Shown here one piece after another: positions 1 through 7,498 of a stretch of 32,938 nt of DNA. Made by a program: the position numbers and the translations under genes. Each line of letters starts with the position of its first letter. Within the stretch, counting starts at the first letter, position 1. The notes under the pieces were generated by a model. It was not told where the DNA came from. It was given only the letters and a program-made list of their open reading frames with translations, and did not search any database. This stretch comes from Planctomycetota bacterium (GTDB lineage: Bacteria > Planctomycetota > Planctomycetia > Pirellulales > UBA1268): the NCBI GenBank assembly GCA_016872925.1, contig VGYR01000011.1, positions 1-32,938 of the forward strand, in the 5' to 3' direction.

Positions 1-24
1 TGAGACACCCTCACCTCGCTTTCC

Positions 25-615
25 TTGGCCTTCCCCGGCTCCTCCCCGGAGGAAAGGGCCACAGCGAGACCACCGCCCCGGAACCCAGAATCAGCCGACA
101 GCACGGCCCGTGCCGAACAGGAGTGGCGGCCGCCCTATCAGTCCGAGCTGGCGATCGGCGCGATCGCCGAGGACGGCGCGGTCCATCTCAACGCGTTCGC
201 GGCCGCGCTGGCCGAAGCCGACGAGGCCTGGATCGAAGCCGAGAAGGAACGGCAACTGGCGGAGATCGCCCGGCGTCGGGAGATGATTCGCCGGGTGCGG
301 CCGGCCGCCCGCCCCGCCGGCCGGTCGGTGATCGTCGTCGACGACGGAATCGCGACCGGGGCCACGATGATCGCCGCGCTGCACACGGTGCGGGCGGAAC
401 GGCTGCGGGAGTTGGTCGTCGCCGTGCCGGTGGCACCGCCCGACCGCGTGGCGGCGATCCGGCCGCTCTGCGACCGGCTGGTCTGTCTCCACGAGCGGGA
501 CGACTTCCAGGCCGTCGGGCAGTGCTACGACTCGTTTCCGCAGGTGGCAGACGACCGCGTGCTGGACCTGCTGCGCGCGGCGGCCCGCCCCCTGGCGGCG
601 GCACCCGTCCCGTGA
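25..615 (+). pseudogene. Phosphoribosyltransferase-family protein, N-terminally truncated
   Basis: The sequence shows a PRPP-binding signature, VIVVDDGIATGATM, near residues 102-115, then a normal C-terminal half ending LLRAAARPLAAAPVP. Family members of this kind (ComF/Rv0571c-like PRTases) begin with about 60 residues containing an LPRGGVPV-type loop and a VRKLG segment directly before the P-E-L-A-I-G-A-I motif. Here QSELAIGAI occurs at about residues 39-47 and is preceded only by a Pro/Arg/Ser-rich stretch that resembles no domain. An in-frame stop lies at 1-3, so the missing part is not simply outside the window in the same frame. The family-like sequence seems to start near position 130. 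I infer a 5'-truncated relic created by a rearrangement; the formal ORF start is TTG at 25. A frameshift further left or an assembly join are alternatives. It converges on the beta-helix gene with a 9-base gap. Confidence 0.6.
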
Positions 616-624
616 CGCGGCGGC

Positions 625-2745
625 TCAGCGGCGTTGGGCTTCCGGCCAGATCGTCGGCACCGGCGCGAGATCGCCCGCGGGCGGAGTCACGCGTGGGCCG
701 GCACGGTCGGGAGCCAGCGGCTCGAAGCCGAGGTTCCAGACCGGCGAATCCTCGGCGGGCGTGAAATCGCCCCGGCCGGGATCGGCGAACCGCGGATCGG
801 CCACGATCGATCCCTCGTCGGCACCCGAGGCCTGGCGGGCGGCCAGATCCCGTGCGTCGGGGAAGGCGACCGGCTTGCCCGCGTGCCAGTAGCAGTTATT
901 CCGCGTGACGACTCCGTTCGACCAATCGCCGTTGACCAGGGGCACGTCGCCGTCCCACCAGACCACGTTGCGGGCGAAGGTGAAGCTCGTATGGGGCTCG
1001 ACCTTCGACCGCTGCAGCTGCCAGTCGCGGGCCGCGGCGAACACGTTGTTCTCGATCACGTTGTCCCGGCCGTAATGCTGGTGGAAGCCCCCCGAGCTCG
1101 TGCGGGAGACGAGGTTGTTTCGCATCACGATCCCGGTCGAGCCCTCGTCGGTGTAGAGGCCCCAGCCGCCGTAGTCGTGGCTGACGATGTCGTGGATCAC
1201 GTTGCCCTCGACGACCGTGCCCGGCGACACGCCGAGCGTGTACACGCCACCCATGTCCGAGAGCACTCCCTGGCCGAGGTGGTGCAGCCGGTTGAAGGCG
1301 ATCCGATTGTGGTGGGCGCCGCTGGGGGCGTACCCCCAGCACCAGCCGACCGAAACGCCCGTGTACGTCAGGTCGTGGATGTCGCAGTGCTCCACCGTGC
1401 AGTGGTCGGCGTGCCCGATCCACACGCCGACGGCCGCAGCGTGCAACCGGCCGCCGTGACGGATCGTGCTGTCGCGGACTGCGATCTCGGCCACGTCGCC
1501 TCCAGGAAGCGGCGCGTCGCCCCACGAGCCCGGCCCGCCGCTGGTGCCGATCAGCACGCCGCCGCCGCCGAGGTCGGCCAGATCGCACCGCTCCACGCTG
1601 CACTCCCGGCAGCCGGCGGCGAACTCGAAGGCATACCGGCCGACGTGCCGCACGCGGCAGTCGCTGAAGGCGACGTGCCGTGCAGCGGTCGCCGTGATGG
1701 CCGCACCAACGTCGATATCGGCCTGTGGGTGGGAATGCCCGGCGGCCGTGACCGTCCAGTTTCCGTGGGCGAAGGTGATCCCCTCGAACCGGACGTGCTC
1801 CACGTAGCGGCCGGCCGCCGCGTCCCCGGCGAGCACCACGAGCCGATCGAGGTGCGGGGCGATCACTTCGGCAGCGTCCGGCCGTTCGTCCGGATGCGGG
1901 CAGTAGGTCAGCACGCCGGCGGGGCGGTCGAGATGCCAGGACCCCGGTGCGCCAAGCGCCTCCCGCACGTTCTCGACCAGAAAGCGATGCCCACGCGGAA
2001 ACGCGTTCCAGTCGCCGGGGGACGCGGTGTGGCCGGTGAAGGTGACGGTTCGGCTTCCCTCCGGTCCGACCCCGTCGGGCCGCGCGGCCGGGTCGATTCG
2101 GGCGATCCGCATCCGCGACATGGTCCACCGGTGCACGGCCACGACCTCGACGTCGCTCCCCGCCCACTCGTCGCGGAGTTCGTCGGCGGAGATCGTGAAC
2201 CGGTCGTAGCCCTTGCCTACGGCGGTCGGCGAGGGTTCGGCCGCGGCGGCGATCGAGTGCCAGCCCGCAGCCGGCAGCATGGGGCGGAACCGCCGCTGCC
2301 CGTTCACGAACAGCTGCGAGAAGTTCCATGCGCCGCCCGCCGCCGGCAGCCGGGCCTCCCAGCGGCCGCCCCCTGCGACCTTCTCCCAGCCGTCGACCCG
2401 CCGGCCGCCGCTGATCACGGGCCGCGCGCCCACGGCCGCCCGCACGATCGTCGGCGACCGCACCGTGCCCGAATCATCCGGTCCGAGCCGCAGCGTGTCG
2501 GTGAGTTCGTGGCGACCGGCTCCGACTTCGATCACCAGCGGGCGGTCGGGTTCGCCGCGGGCAGCCCGCAGGTCGCGAACCAGATCGAACGCCCGCCGCA
2601 GCGACGCGACGGGGCGATCCGGTGCACCGTCGGCAGCGTCGTCGCCGTGCCCTGCCACCAGCACGTCGGCGGCCGTGGCCCCTGGCCCAGGCACGACGGC
2701 GACGAGCAGGGCGATCGTGCCGACGAGTCGTCGCCCGGCGGTCAC
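625..2745 (-). CDS. Exported right-handed parallel beta-helix repeat protein
   Basis: A 706-residue secreted protein. It starts with a signal peptide (V-T-A-G-R-R-L-V-G-T-I-A-L-L-V-A-V-V..., cleavage likely after A-T-A-A near residue 26). The N-terminal segment carries the ASLRRAFDLVRDLR and H-x-L-x-x-T-L-x-L pattern typical of polysaccharide-active beta-helix proteins. From about residue 310 onward there are successive short coils with Asn/His/Gly-rich turns (HHNRIAFNRLHHLGQGVL, NNLVSRTSSGGFHQHYG, IENNVFAAARDW). The family resembles GH141-like and other beta-helix proteins that planctomycetes export to act on complex glycans; the substrate cannot be read here. The GTG start at 2745 is chosen because it is followed by the signal peptide and overlaps the upstream gene's stop as GTGA. 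The open frame runs further upstream, but that part is a shadow of the lipoprotein gene. Confidence 0.85.
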   Translation of the reverse strand: MTAGRRLVGTIALLVAVVPGPGATAADVLVAGHGDDAADGAPDRPVASLRRAFDLVRDLRAARGEPDRPLVIEVGAGRHELTDTLRLGPDDSGTVRSPTIVRAAVGARPVISGGRRVDGWEKVAGGGRWEARLPAAGGAWNFSQLFVNGQRRFRPMLPAAGWHSIAAAAEPSPTAVGKGYDRFTISADELRDEWAGSDVEVVAVHRWTMSRMRIARIDPAARPDGVGPEGSRTVTFTGHTASPGDWNAFPRGHRFLVENVREALGAPGSWHLDRPAGVLTYCPHPDERPDAAEVIAPHLDRLVVLAGDAAAGRYVEHVRFEGITFAHGNWTVTAAGHSHPQADIDVGAAITATAARHVAFSDCRVRHVGRYAFEFAAGCRECSVERCDLADLGGGGVLIGTSGGPGSWGDAPLPGGDVAEIAVRDSTIRHGGRLHAAAVGVWIGHADHCTVEHCDIHDLTYTGVSVGWCWGYAPSGAHHNRIAFNRLHHLGQGVLSDMGGVYTLGVSPGTVVEGNVIHDIVSHDYGGWGLYTDEGSTGIVMRNNLVSRTSSGGFHQHYGRDNVIENNVFAAARDWQLQRSKVEPHTSFTFARNVVWWDGDVPLVNGDWSNGVVTRNNCYWHAGKPVAFPDARDLAARQASGADEGSIVADPRFADPGRGDFTPAEDSPVWNLGFEPLAPDRAGPRVTPPAGDLAPVPTIWPEAQRR

Positions 2746-3347
2746 AGGCCGGCGGCGCCGGTGGTCTCCTGCCGACGCTGCTCCTTCTTGGCCGGAAACT
2801 CCACGACCACGAGCTGTTTGGAGCTCGGGTCGAAGGCGTATTCCTGATAGTAGGGGAGCATCGGCAAGGAGACCTCGTCGGGCGTCCCGGGGGCGATGAT
2901 CGTCTTCATGAACTCGGCGTGCGTCTCCGGCAGGGTTCCGTGCTCCGCCTGATGAAGCTTCATCTTCTGCTCGACCTGCAGGCCCCCGATCGTGGCCACG
3001 CTGCTGCGATAGGCGCCGGCGTAGGTGCCGAGCACACCCCCTTCCGGAGCTCCCGCGCCGTCGACCACCACGCCCCCTTGGGCGATCGCAGCGGCGAGCT
3101 CGAGCACGTTCTGCGTGGTCTTGCCGATCGTCTTGCGTGTCTGGATGGGGCCCGGGGCACCGGTCGGCGGCGCGGCGGCGGAGCCGGCCGACGACGGCGC
3201 CGGTGTTTCGGCCGCCTGCCGATCCTGTGGCGTGGCACGCCGCGTGGCGGGCTGCGGCGCGGGGGGCTCTGCCGGCGGCGGCGAGCATGACGTGGAGATG
3301 GCGGCGGCGGCCAGCAAGGCAACCGCCGACCGATACGGCATCGACAT
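2742..3347 (-). CDS. Conserved planctomycete lipoprotein-like protein, unknown function
   Basis: A 201-residue protein with a hydrophobic N-terminus (SAVALLAAAAISTSCS) that fits a signal peptide with a weak lipobox at Cys22. A Pro/Ala-rich linker follows (about 23-65), then a conserved globular part with TIGKTTQNVLELAAAIAQGG, a segment IGGLQVEQKMKLHQAEHG, and the tail LPYYQEYAFDPSSKQLVVVEF. This tail is recognisable in many Pirellulales proteins of unknown role; the V-E-Q-x-x-x-L-x-x-A-E-H-G part is reminiscent of pseudopilin-like C-terminal regions, but I would not assign that. A strong ribosome-binding site lies upstream. Its stop overlaps the start of the beta-helix gene, so the two are probably translated as a coupled pair. 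Confidence 0.82.
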   Translation of the reverse strand: MSMPYRSAVALLAAAAISTSCSPPPAEPPAPQPATRRATPQDRQAAETPAPSSAGSAAAPPTGAPGPIQTRKTIGKTTQNVLELAAAIAQGGVVVDGAGAPEGGVLGTYAGAYRSSVATIGGLQVEQKMKLHQAEHGTLPETHAEFMKTIIAPGTPDEVSLPMLPYYQEYAFDPSSKQLVVVEFPAKKEQRRQETTGAAGL

Positions 3348-3352
3348 CGTGG

Positions 3353-3361
3353 TCTCCTCCT
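3353..3361 (-). promoter_or_regulatory. Strong Shine-Dalgarno of the lipoprotein-like gene
   Basis: AGGAGGAGA on the minus strand, 5 bases before the ATG at 3347. It fixes this ATG as the start and marks the beginning of the lipoprotein/beta-helix pair. Confidence 0.7.
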
Positions 3362-3455
3362 GCGAGCAAGGTTCCGCGCCGAACGGCCACGGTCGGCAGC
3401 CGCCTCAGAATAATCGATCCGCCACCGGCCATGGCAGCCTCGAGCCGGTGGGCAT

Positions 3456-3461
3456 TACACT
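3456..3461 (+). promoter_or_regulatory. Candidate -10 element upstream of RNase R
   Basis: TACACT in an otherwise very GC-rich spacer, 24 bases before the rnr ATG. No convincing -35 hexamer is seen. It is one of several TACANT-type hexamers placed before transcription units in this window. Confidence 0.3.
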
Positions 3462-3485
3462 TCGGCTCGACCTGGAGCCCCGTCG

Positions 3486-5573
3486 ATGCCACCGAAACGT
3501 CCGGGCAACCGGCCGACCCGCGGCCGGACCGACGGCACCGTCGGCGTGTTTCGCCGCGCAGCGGCGGGCTACGGCTTCGTGCGGCCCCTCGATGCGCCCG
3601 CCGGCGACCGCTCCGCCGACGTCCACATCCCGGCCGTGGCGGCCCTCGACGCGGTGTCCGGCGACACGGTGCGGGTGCGCATCTCCAAGGCCCGCGACGT
3701 CGGCCGCCCCGGCGCCGCCGGGGAGATCGTGGAGATCGTCAAGCGCCGGACGACGCGGTTCGTGGGCTCGTATTTCGAGGCGGCGGGTCAGGGCTGGGTG
3801 CAGGTCGACGGCACCGGGTTCGCACGACCGATCGCCGTCGGCGACCCGGGCGCCAAGGGAGTCCGTCGCCACGACAAGGTCGTGGTCGAGATGGTGCGGT
3901 TCCCCACCCACCTGCGCGACGGCGAGGGCGTGGTGGTGGAGGTGCTCGGCAAGGCCGGCGACGTGGGCGTCGACACGCAGACGGTGATCCACGAGTTCGG
4001 CCTGCCCGGCCCGTTCCCCGACGAGGCGCTCGACGACGCCCGGGCCCAGGCGGAACGCTTCGACGAGTCGATTCCGACCGGCCGCCGCGACCTCACCGAT
4101 CGCGTGATCGTGACGATCGACCCCGTCGACGCCCGGGACTTCGACGACGCCATCTCGCTGGAGCGGGTGGAGCGGGGCCACTGGCTGCTGGGCGTCCACA
4201 TCGCCGACGTGTCGCACTTCGTCCGCGAAGGGTCGCCGCTGGACCAGGAGGCCCGGAACCGCGGCACGAGCGTCTACCTGCCCGACCGCGTGATCCCGAT
4301 GATCCCGGAGATCGTCTCCAACAATCTCGCCAGCCTCCAGCCGGGCAAGGTGCGGTACGCGAAGACCTGCTGGATCGAGTTCACGGGCGCCGGCGTTCCG
4401 GTGCACGCGGCCGTCGAGGCGACCGCGATCCGCAGCCGCCGACGGTTCACCTACGAGGAGGTCGACGTCTTCCTGGCCGATCCCGACACGCCCGCCGTGG
4501 AGATGATCCCCGAGGTGCGGAGCCTGCTGGGCCGGATGCGGGACCTCGCGCGGATCCTCCGGGCCCGCCGGATCGCCCGCGGCTCCCTGCAGCTGGAGAT
4601 GCCCGAGGTCAAGATCGACCTCGATCGCGACGGCCGGGTGACCGGGGCGCACGTCGTCGAAAACACCGAGAGCCACCAGATCATCGAGGAGTTCATGCTG
4701 GCCGCCAACGAGGCGGTGGCCGAGGCCCTCAAGGCGGCGGAGGCGCCGTTTCTGCGACGCATCCACGCGGCCCCCGACCCGCGCAAGCTGCGCCAGCTCA
4801 CGGAGTTCGTCTCCGAACTGGGATTCGAGGTCGACTCGCTCGAGAGCCGCTTCGAGCTCCAGCGGCTTCTCGAGATGGCTCGCGGCCGGCCGGAGGAGCA
4901 CGCGGTCCACTACGCGGTGCTCCGCAGCCTGACCCGGGCCGCCTACGGCCCCCAGGACGACGGCCACTACGCGCTGGCCAGCGACTGTTACTGCCACTTC
5001 ACCTCGCCGATCCGTCGGTACCCCGACCTCACGATCCATCGCGCGCTCGAGGTCGTCGCGCGGGGCCGGCGGCCGCCGGCCGACGGGTTGGTGCAGCTGG
5101 GGGGCGAGTGCTCCGACCTTGAGCGCCGGGCGGAGGCGGCGGAGCGGGAGCTCGTGAAGCTCAAGCTGCTGAACTTCCTGAAGTCGCGGATCGGCGAGGA
5201 ACTCGACGCGGTGGTGACGGGCGTCGAGCCGTTCGGCCTGTTCGTGCAGGGCCTCGGGCTGCCGGCGGAGGGGCTCGTGCCGATCGACACGCTGCCCGAC
5301 GACGCCTATCGCTACGACCGCGCGAGCCACACGCTCGCCGGCCGCCGCGCGGGGCAGACCTTCCGGCTGGGCGACCGGGTCCGCGTGGCGGTGGCCCGCG
5401 TCGACACCGAGCGCCGCGAACTCGACTTCCGGCTCGTGGGCCGCGGCCGGCGTCCGCGGGCCGGCGTGCGCGACCGGCGGCCGCCCAAAGCCAAGGGCCG
5501 CCGCGGCCCGCCGAAGCGGACGCCCAAAGGCAAGCCGAAAGGCAAGCCGAAGAAGGGCCCGCGCGGGCGGTGA
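3486..5573 (+). CDS. rnr: Ribonuclease R (RNB-family 3'-5' exoribonuclease)
   Basis: A 695-residue RNB/RNase II-family enzyme that degrades RNA processively from the 3' end in the cytoplasm. The N-terminus is basic, followed by cold-shock-like OB domains (VFRRAAAGYGFVRP near residue 20; FVGSYFEAAGQGWVQVDG near residue 90). The catalytic RNB domain starts about residue 200 and contains the metal-binding aspartate cluster I-D-P-V-D-A-R-D-F-D-D (D215, D218, D220, D221), then GVHIADVSHFV and the late CHFTSPIRRYPDL motif. An S1 domain follows (GEELDAVVTGVEPFGLFVQGL). The last 40 residues are a Lys/Arg/Pro/Gly tail with repeated K-G-K-P, typical of RNase R rather than RNase II. A GGAG lies 8 bases before the ATG. 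It is monocistronic in appearance and divergent from the lipoprotein gene. Confidence 0.95.
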   Translation: MPPKRPGNRPTRGRTDGTVGVFRRAAAGYGFVRPLDAPAGDRSADVHIPAVAALDAVSGDTVRVRISKARDVGRPGAAGEIVEIVKRRTTRFVGSYFEAAGQGWVQVDGTGFARPIAVGDPGAKGVRRHDKVVVEMVRFPTHLRDGEGVVVEVLGKAGDVGVDTQTVIHEFGLPGPFPDEALDDARAQAERFDESIPTGRRDLTDRVIVTIDPVDARDFDDAISLERVERGHWLLGVHIADVSHFVREGSPLDQEARNRGTSVYLPDRVIPMIPEIVSNNLASLQPGKVRYAKTCWIEFTGAGVPVHAAVEATAIRSRRRFTYEEVDVFLADPDTPAVEMIPEVRSLLGRMRDLARILRARRIARGSLQLEMPEVKIDLDRDGRVTGAHVVENTESHQIIEEFMLAANEAVAEALKAAEAPFLRRIHAAPDPRKLRQLTEFVSELGFEVDSLESRFELQRLLEMARGRPEEHAVHYAVLRSLTRAAYGPQDDGHYALASDCYCHFTSPIRRYPDLTIHRALEVVARGRRPPADGLVQLGGECSDLERRAEAAERELVKLKLLNFLKSRIGEELDAVVTGVEPFGLFVQGLGLPAEGLVPIDTLPDDAYRYDRASHTLAGRRAGQTFRLGDRVRVAVARVDTERRELDFRLVGRGRRPRAGVRDRRPPKAKGRRGPPKRTPKGKPKGKPKKGPRGR

Positions 5574-5682
5574 GCCCGTCGAAGCGCCGCGGACACGCAG
5601 CGAGCCGAGGGCGGGAAGCCCGAGGCGAGCGTCCAGCGAGGGGGCACGGAAGACCCCGAGCCCGCGCCACGCGAGGCTCAGT

Positions 5683-5711
5683 CCCCATCGCTTACGCGAT
5701 TGGGGCTTCCG
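5683..5711 (-). repeat. Dispersed repeat, AATCGCGTRAGCGATG family, copy 1
   Basis: On the minus strand the segment reads GGAAGCCCC followed by AATCGCGTAAGCGATG. The same core occurs twice more at 29141-29218. It is internally self-complementary (ATCGC...GCGAT) and non-coding. Shared position next to other repeats suggests a genome-wide interspersed element. Confidence 0.6.
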
Positions 5712-5733
5712 GTGCGGGGTCCGGGGGGTGCGC

Positions 5734-5784
5734 CGCGGGTTGGAAACCTGCGCTCCTCTCAGACGGGTTGGAAACCCGCGCTCC
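5734..5784 (-). repeat. Two GCGGGTTTCCAACCCGC palindromic repeats in tandem
   Basis: Two copies, 5734-5755 and 5763-5784, each a 7-base stem (GCGGGTT / AACCCGC, one arm imperfect in each copy) around a 3-base loop, read on the minus strand as GCGCGGGTTTCCAACCCG. The element matches the copies at 20121-20268 in the opposite orientation. Small REP-like palindromes of this sequence are, to my knowledge, scattered in planctomycete intergenic DNA. Confidence 0.75.
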
Positions 5785-5868
5785 GGCGTTGACGCGCACG
5801 TCCGGCGAGAAGGCACTGGCAGGCCGGAGCCCAAATCCGTGAGTGCAGCCGGTCCTGTGGCCGACTTG

Positions 5869-5874
5869 TACACT
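5869..5874 (+). promoter_or_regulatory. Candidate -10 element upstream of gcvT
   Basis: TACACT, 28 bases before the GTG start, identical to the hexamer before rnr. No good -35 box is visible. Confidence 0.3.
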
Positions 5875-5902
5875 CACGGGCTTTCCGGAGAGGACTCCAC
5901 TC

Positions 5903-7066
5903 GTGTCGTCAACCCCGCTTCGCACGCCCCTCGCTTCCTGGCACGAGTCGCACGGCGGCCGGCTGGTCGACTTCGCCGGCTGGTCCATGCCGGTGCAGTA
6001 TTCGTCGATCGTCGACGAGCACCTCGCGACGCGGCGGGCGGCGGGGATGTTCGACGTCTCGCACATGGGACGCCTCGCCATCGAGGGGCCGGCCGCCCGT
6101 GACTGGCTCGAGTCGCTGCTCACGCGCCGCGTGGCCGACATCGCCGTGGGGCAGGCGCGGTACACGCTCGTCACGACCGACACGGGCCCCGATGGCCTGA
6201 CGATCCTCGACGACGCCCTCGTCACCCGCGAGACCGACGCCCCCGACGGCACGCCCCGCCTGGCGATGGTCGTCAACGCGTCCAACCGCGATCGCGTCGT
6301 CGCCTGGCTGAGATCCCGGCTGCCGGCCTCGGGCGTCAGCCTCGTCGATCGCACCGCCGAGACCGCGATGATCGCGGTTCAGGGACCGCTCGCGGTGGCC
6401 ACGGTGTGCGTGCTCTGCGGCGACGACGACGCCGGCCGGATCTCCGGGCTCGGAACCTATCGGGCGGCGCGGGCGTTCATCGTCGGCCAGCCCGCGGCGG
6501 TGAGCCGCACCGGCTACACCGGCGAGGACGGCCTGGAGGTCGTGGTGCCGGCGACGGTGGCCGAGGACGTCTGGCAGGCCATCCTGGCCGCCGGCGGCCC
6601 ACGAGGACTGAAGCCCTGCGGCCTCGGCGCCCGTGACACGCTCCGCCTCGAGGCGGGCATGCCGCTCTACGGCCATGAACTCGTGGCGTCGAGCGACCCG
6701 TTTGCGATCGGTCTCGGCCTGGCCGTGAACCTCGACGGGGCGGCGGGCGGGCCGCGGCAGTTTCCGGGCCGGGAGGCGCTCGTGCGGCTGCGGGCCGCGG
6801 CGCCGCAACGGGTTCGCGTGGGCCTGGCGTGCGACTCGAAGCGGGCCGCGCGGGAGGGCAGCGCGGTCGTGGCGGAGGGCGGGCCGGTGGGCACGGTCAC
6901 CAGTGGCAGCCTCGCGCCGTCGCTCGACCGCGCCGTGGCCATGGCCCTCGTGGATCGCCCGTTCGCCGCGGTGGGCACGCGGCTGACGGTGATGGTCCGC
7001 GACGTGCCCCAGCCCGCAACCGTGGTTCCCCTGCCCTTCTACCGTCGGCCCGGCCCACGGCACTGA
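5903..7066 (+). CDS. gcvT: Glycine cleavage system T protein (aminomethyltransferase)
   Basis: A 387-residue GcvT, which transfers the aminomethyl carbon from lipoylated GcvH to tetrahydrofolate, releasing ammonia. Visible hallmarks are TPLASWHESHGGRLVDFAGW at the N-terminus, MFDVSHMGRL, the folate-site region RTGYTGEDGLEVVVP, LGARDTLRLEAGMPLYGHEL, and the C-terminal barrel ending VPLPFYRRPG. The GTG at 5903 is chosen because GGAG at 5887-5890 precedes it and the N-terminus then matches the family; an in-frame GTG at 5843 would add 20 unrelated residues. gcvH follows after a 54-base gap. No gcvP lies in the window, so the complex must be completed elsewhere. Confidence 0.95.
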   Translation: MSSTPLRTPLASWHESHGGRLVDFAGWSMPVQYSSIVDEHLATRRAAGMFDVSHMGRLAIEGPAARDWLESLLTRRVADIAVGQARYTLVTTDTGPDGLTILDDALVTRETDAPDGTPRLAMVVNASNRDRVVAWLRSRLPASGVSLVDRTAETAMIAVQGPLAVATVCVLCGDDDAGRISGLGTYRAARAFIVGQPAAVSRTGYTGEDGLEVVVPATVAEDVWQAILAAGGPRGLKPCGLGARDTLRLEAGMPLYGHELVASSDPFAIGLGLAVNLDGAAGGPRQFPGREALVRLRAAAPQRVRVGLACDSKRAAREGSAVVAEGGPVGTVTSGSLAPSLDRAVAMALVDRPFAAVGTRLTVMVRDVPQPATVVPLPFYRRPGPRH

Positions 7067-7076
7067 GCGGATCGGC

Positions 7077-7082
7077 TATCCT
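7077..7082 (+). promoter_or_regulatory. Candidate -10 element upstream of gcvH
   Basis: TATCCT, 38 bases before the gcvH ATG, in the gcvT-gcvH gap. It could give gcvH-lipM a promoter of their own; there is no clear -35 box. Confidence 0.25.
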
Positions 7083-7120
7083 GCGGGAGTTGGGCGTCCC
7101 TATTGGTTGAGGAGCCGCGC

Positions 7121-7498
7121 ATGGCAGGCGAGATGAAGTTCGCGAAGTCCCACGAGTGGGTTCGGCCGGAGCCGGGCGGGCTGGCCACGGTGGGCATCTC
7201 GAAGTATGCGGTCGAGGCGCTGACCGACCTGGTGTTCATGCAGCTCCCGCCGGTCGGCACGCGGGTCAAGGCGGGGGAGTCACTCGGGGAAATCGAGAGC
7301 GTGAAGGCCGTCAGCGACGTCTACGCGCCCGTCTCCGGGGAGGTGGTCGAAGTCAACGAGGCGCTGCCCGGCCACCTCGATACGCTGGGCCGCGATCCCT
7401 ACGGGGCGGGCTGGATGGTGCGGATCAAGCCTGACGATCCGTCCGAACTCGCCGGCCTGCTCGATCAGTCGGCCTACGACGCCCTCGTGAAGTCGTGA
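7121..7498 (+). CDS. gcvH: Glycine cleavage system H protein
   Basis: A 125-residue lipoyl carrier protein that shuttles the aminomethyl group between GcvP, GcvT and the dihydrolipoamide dehydrogenase. It shows KFAKSHEWVRPE at the N-terminus, GISKYAVEALTDLVF, and the lipoylation loop G-E-I-E-S-V-K-A-V-S-D with Lys62 as the modified residue, then PVSGEVVEVNEAL. The ATG at 7121 follows a GAGG; an in-frame TTG at 7103 is a less likely start. The stop overlaps the next gene's start by GTGA, coupling the carrier to the enzyme that likely lipoylates it. Confidence 0.96.
   Translation: MAGEMKFAKSHEWVRPEPGGLATVGISKYAVEALTDLVFMQLPPVGTRVKAGESLGEIESVKAVSDVYAPVSGEVVEVNEALPGHLDTLGRDPYGAGWMVRIKPDDPSELAGLLDQSAYDALVKS

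Larger units (their letters stand above)
5574..5902. other. Intergenic spacer with two repeat families
   Basis: No coding gene is supported in these 329 bases. The spacer contains an irregular palindromic segment around 5683-5711, two GCGGGTTGGAAACCCGC-type palindromes (5734-5784), and near its right end a TACACT hexamer before gcvT. The stretch 5590-5660 reads as degenerate repeat-like sequence (gggaagcccgaggcgagcg), similar in flavour to sequence at 29219-29250. No terminator with a U-tract is visible after rnr. Confidence 0.6.

Noticed and set aside
634-2847. Long plus-strand open frame of 737 codons opposite the beta-helix gene
   Set aside because: Antisense shadow caused by high GC; it has no domain-like sequence, while the minus-strand frame is a recognisable family.
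625-3492. One 955-residue protein covering both the lipoprotein and beta-helix genes
   Set aside because: The first 249 residues are out of frame with the real lipoprotein gene and lack family-like sequence; the signal peptide at 2745 and the GTGA overlap define the true start.
5880-5902. GGAGAG before gcvT as the start of a glycine riboswitch
   Set aside because: The sequence is only about 15 bases before the start codon and none of the other conserved aptamer elements are present; it is better explained as the ribosome-binding region.
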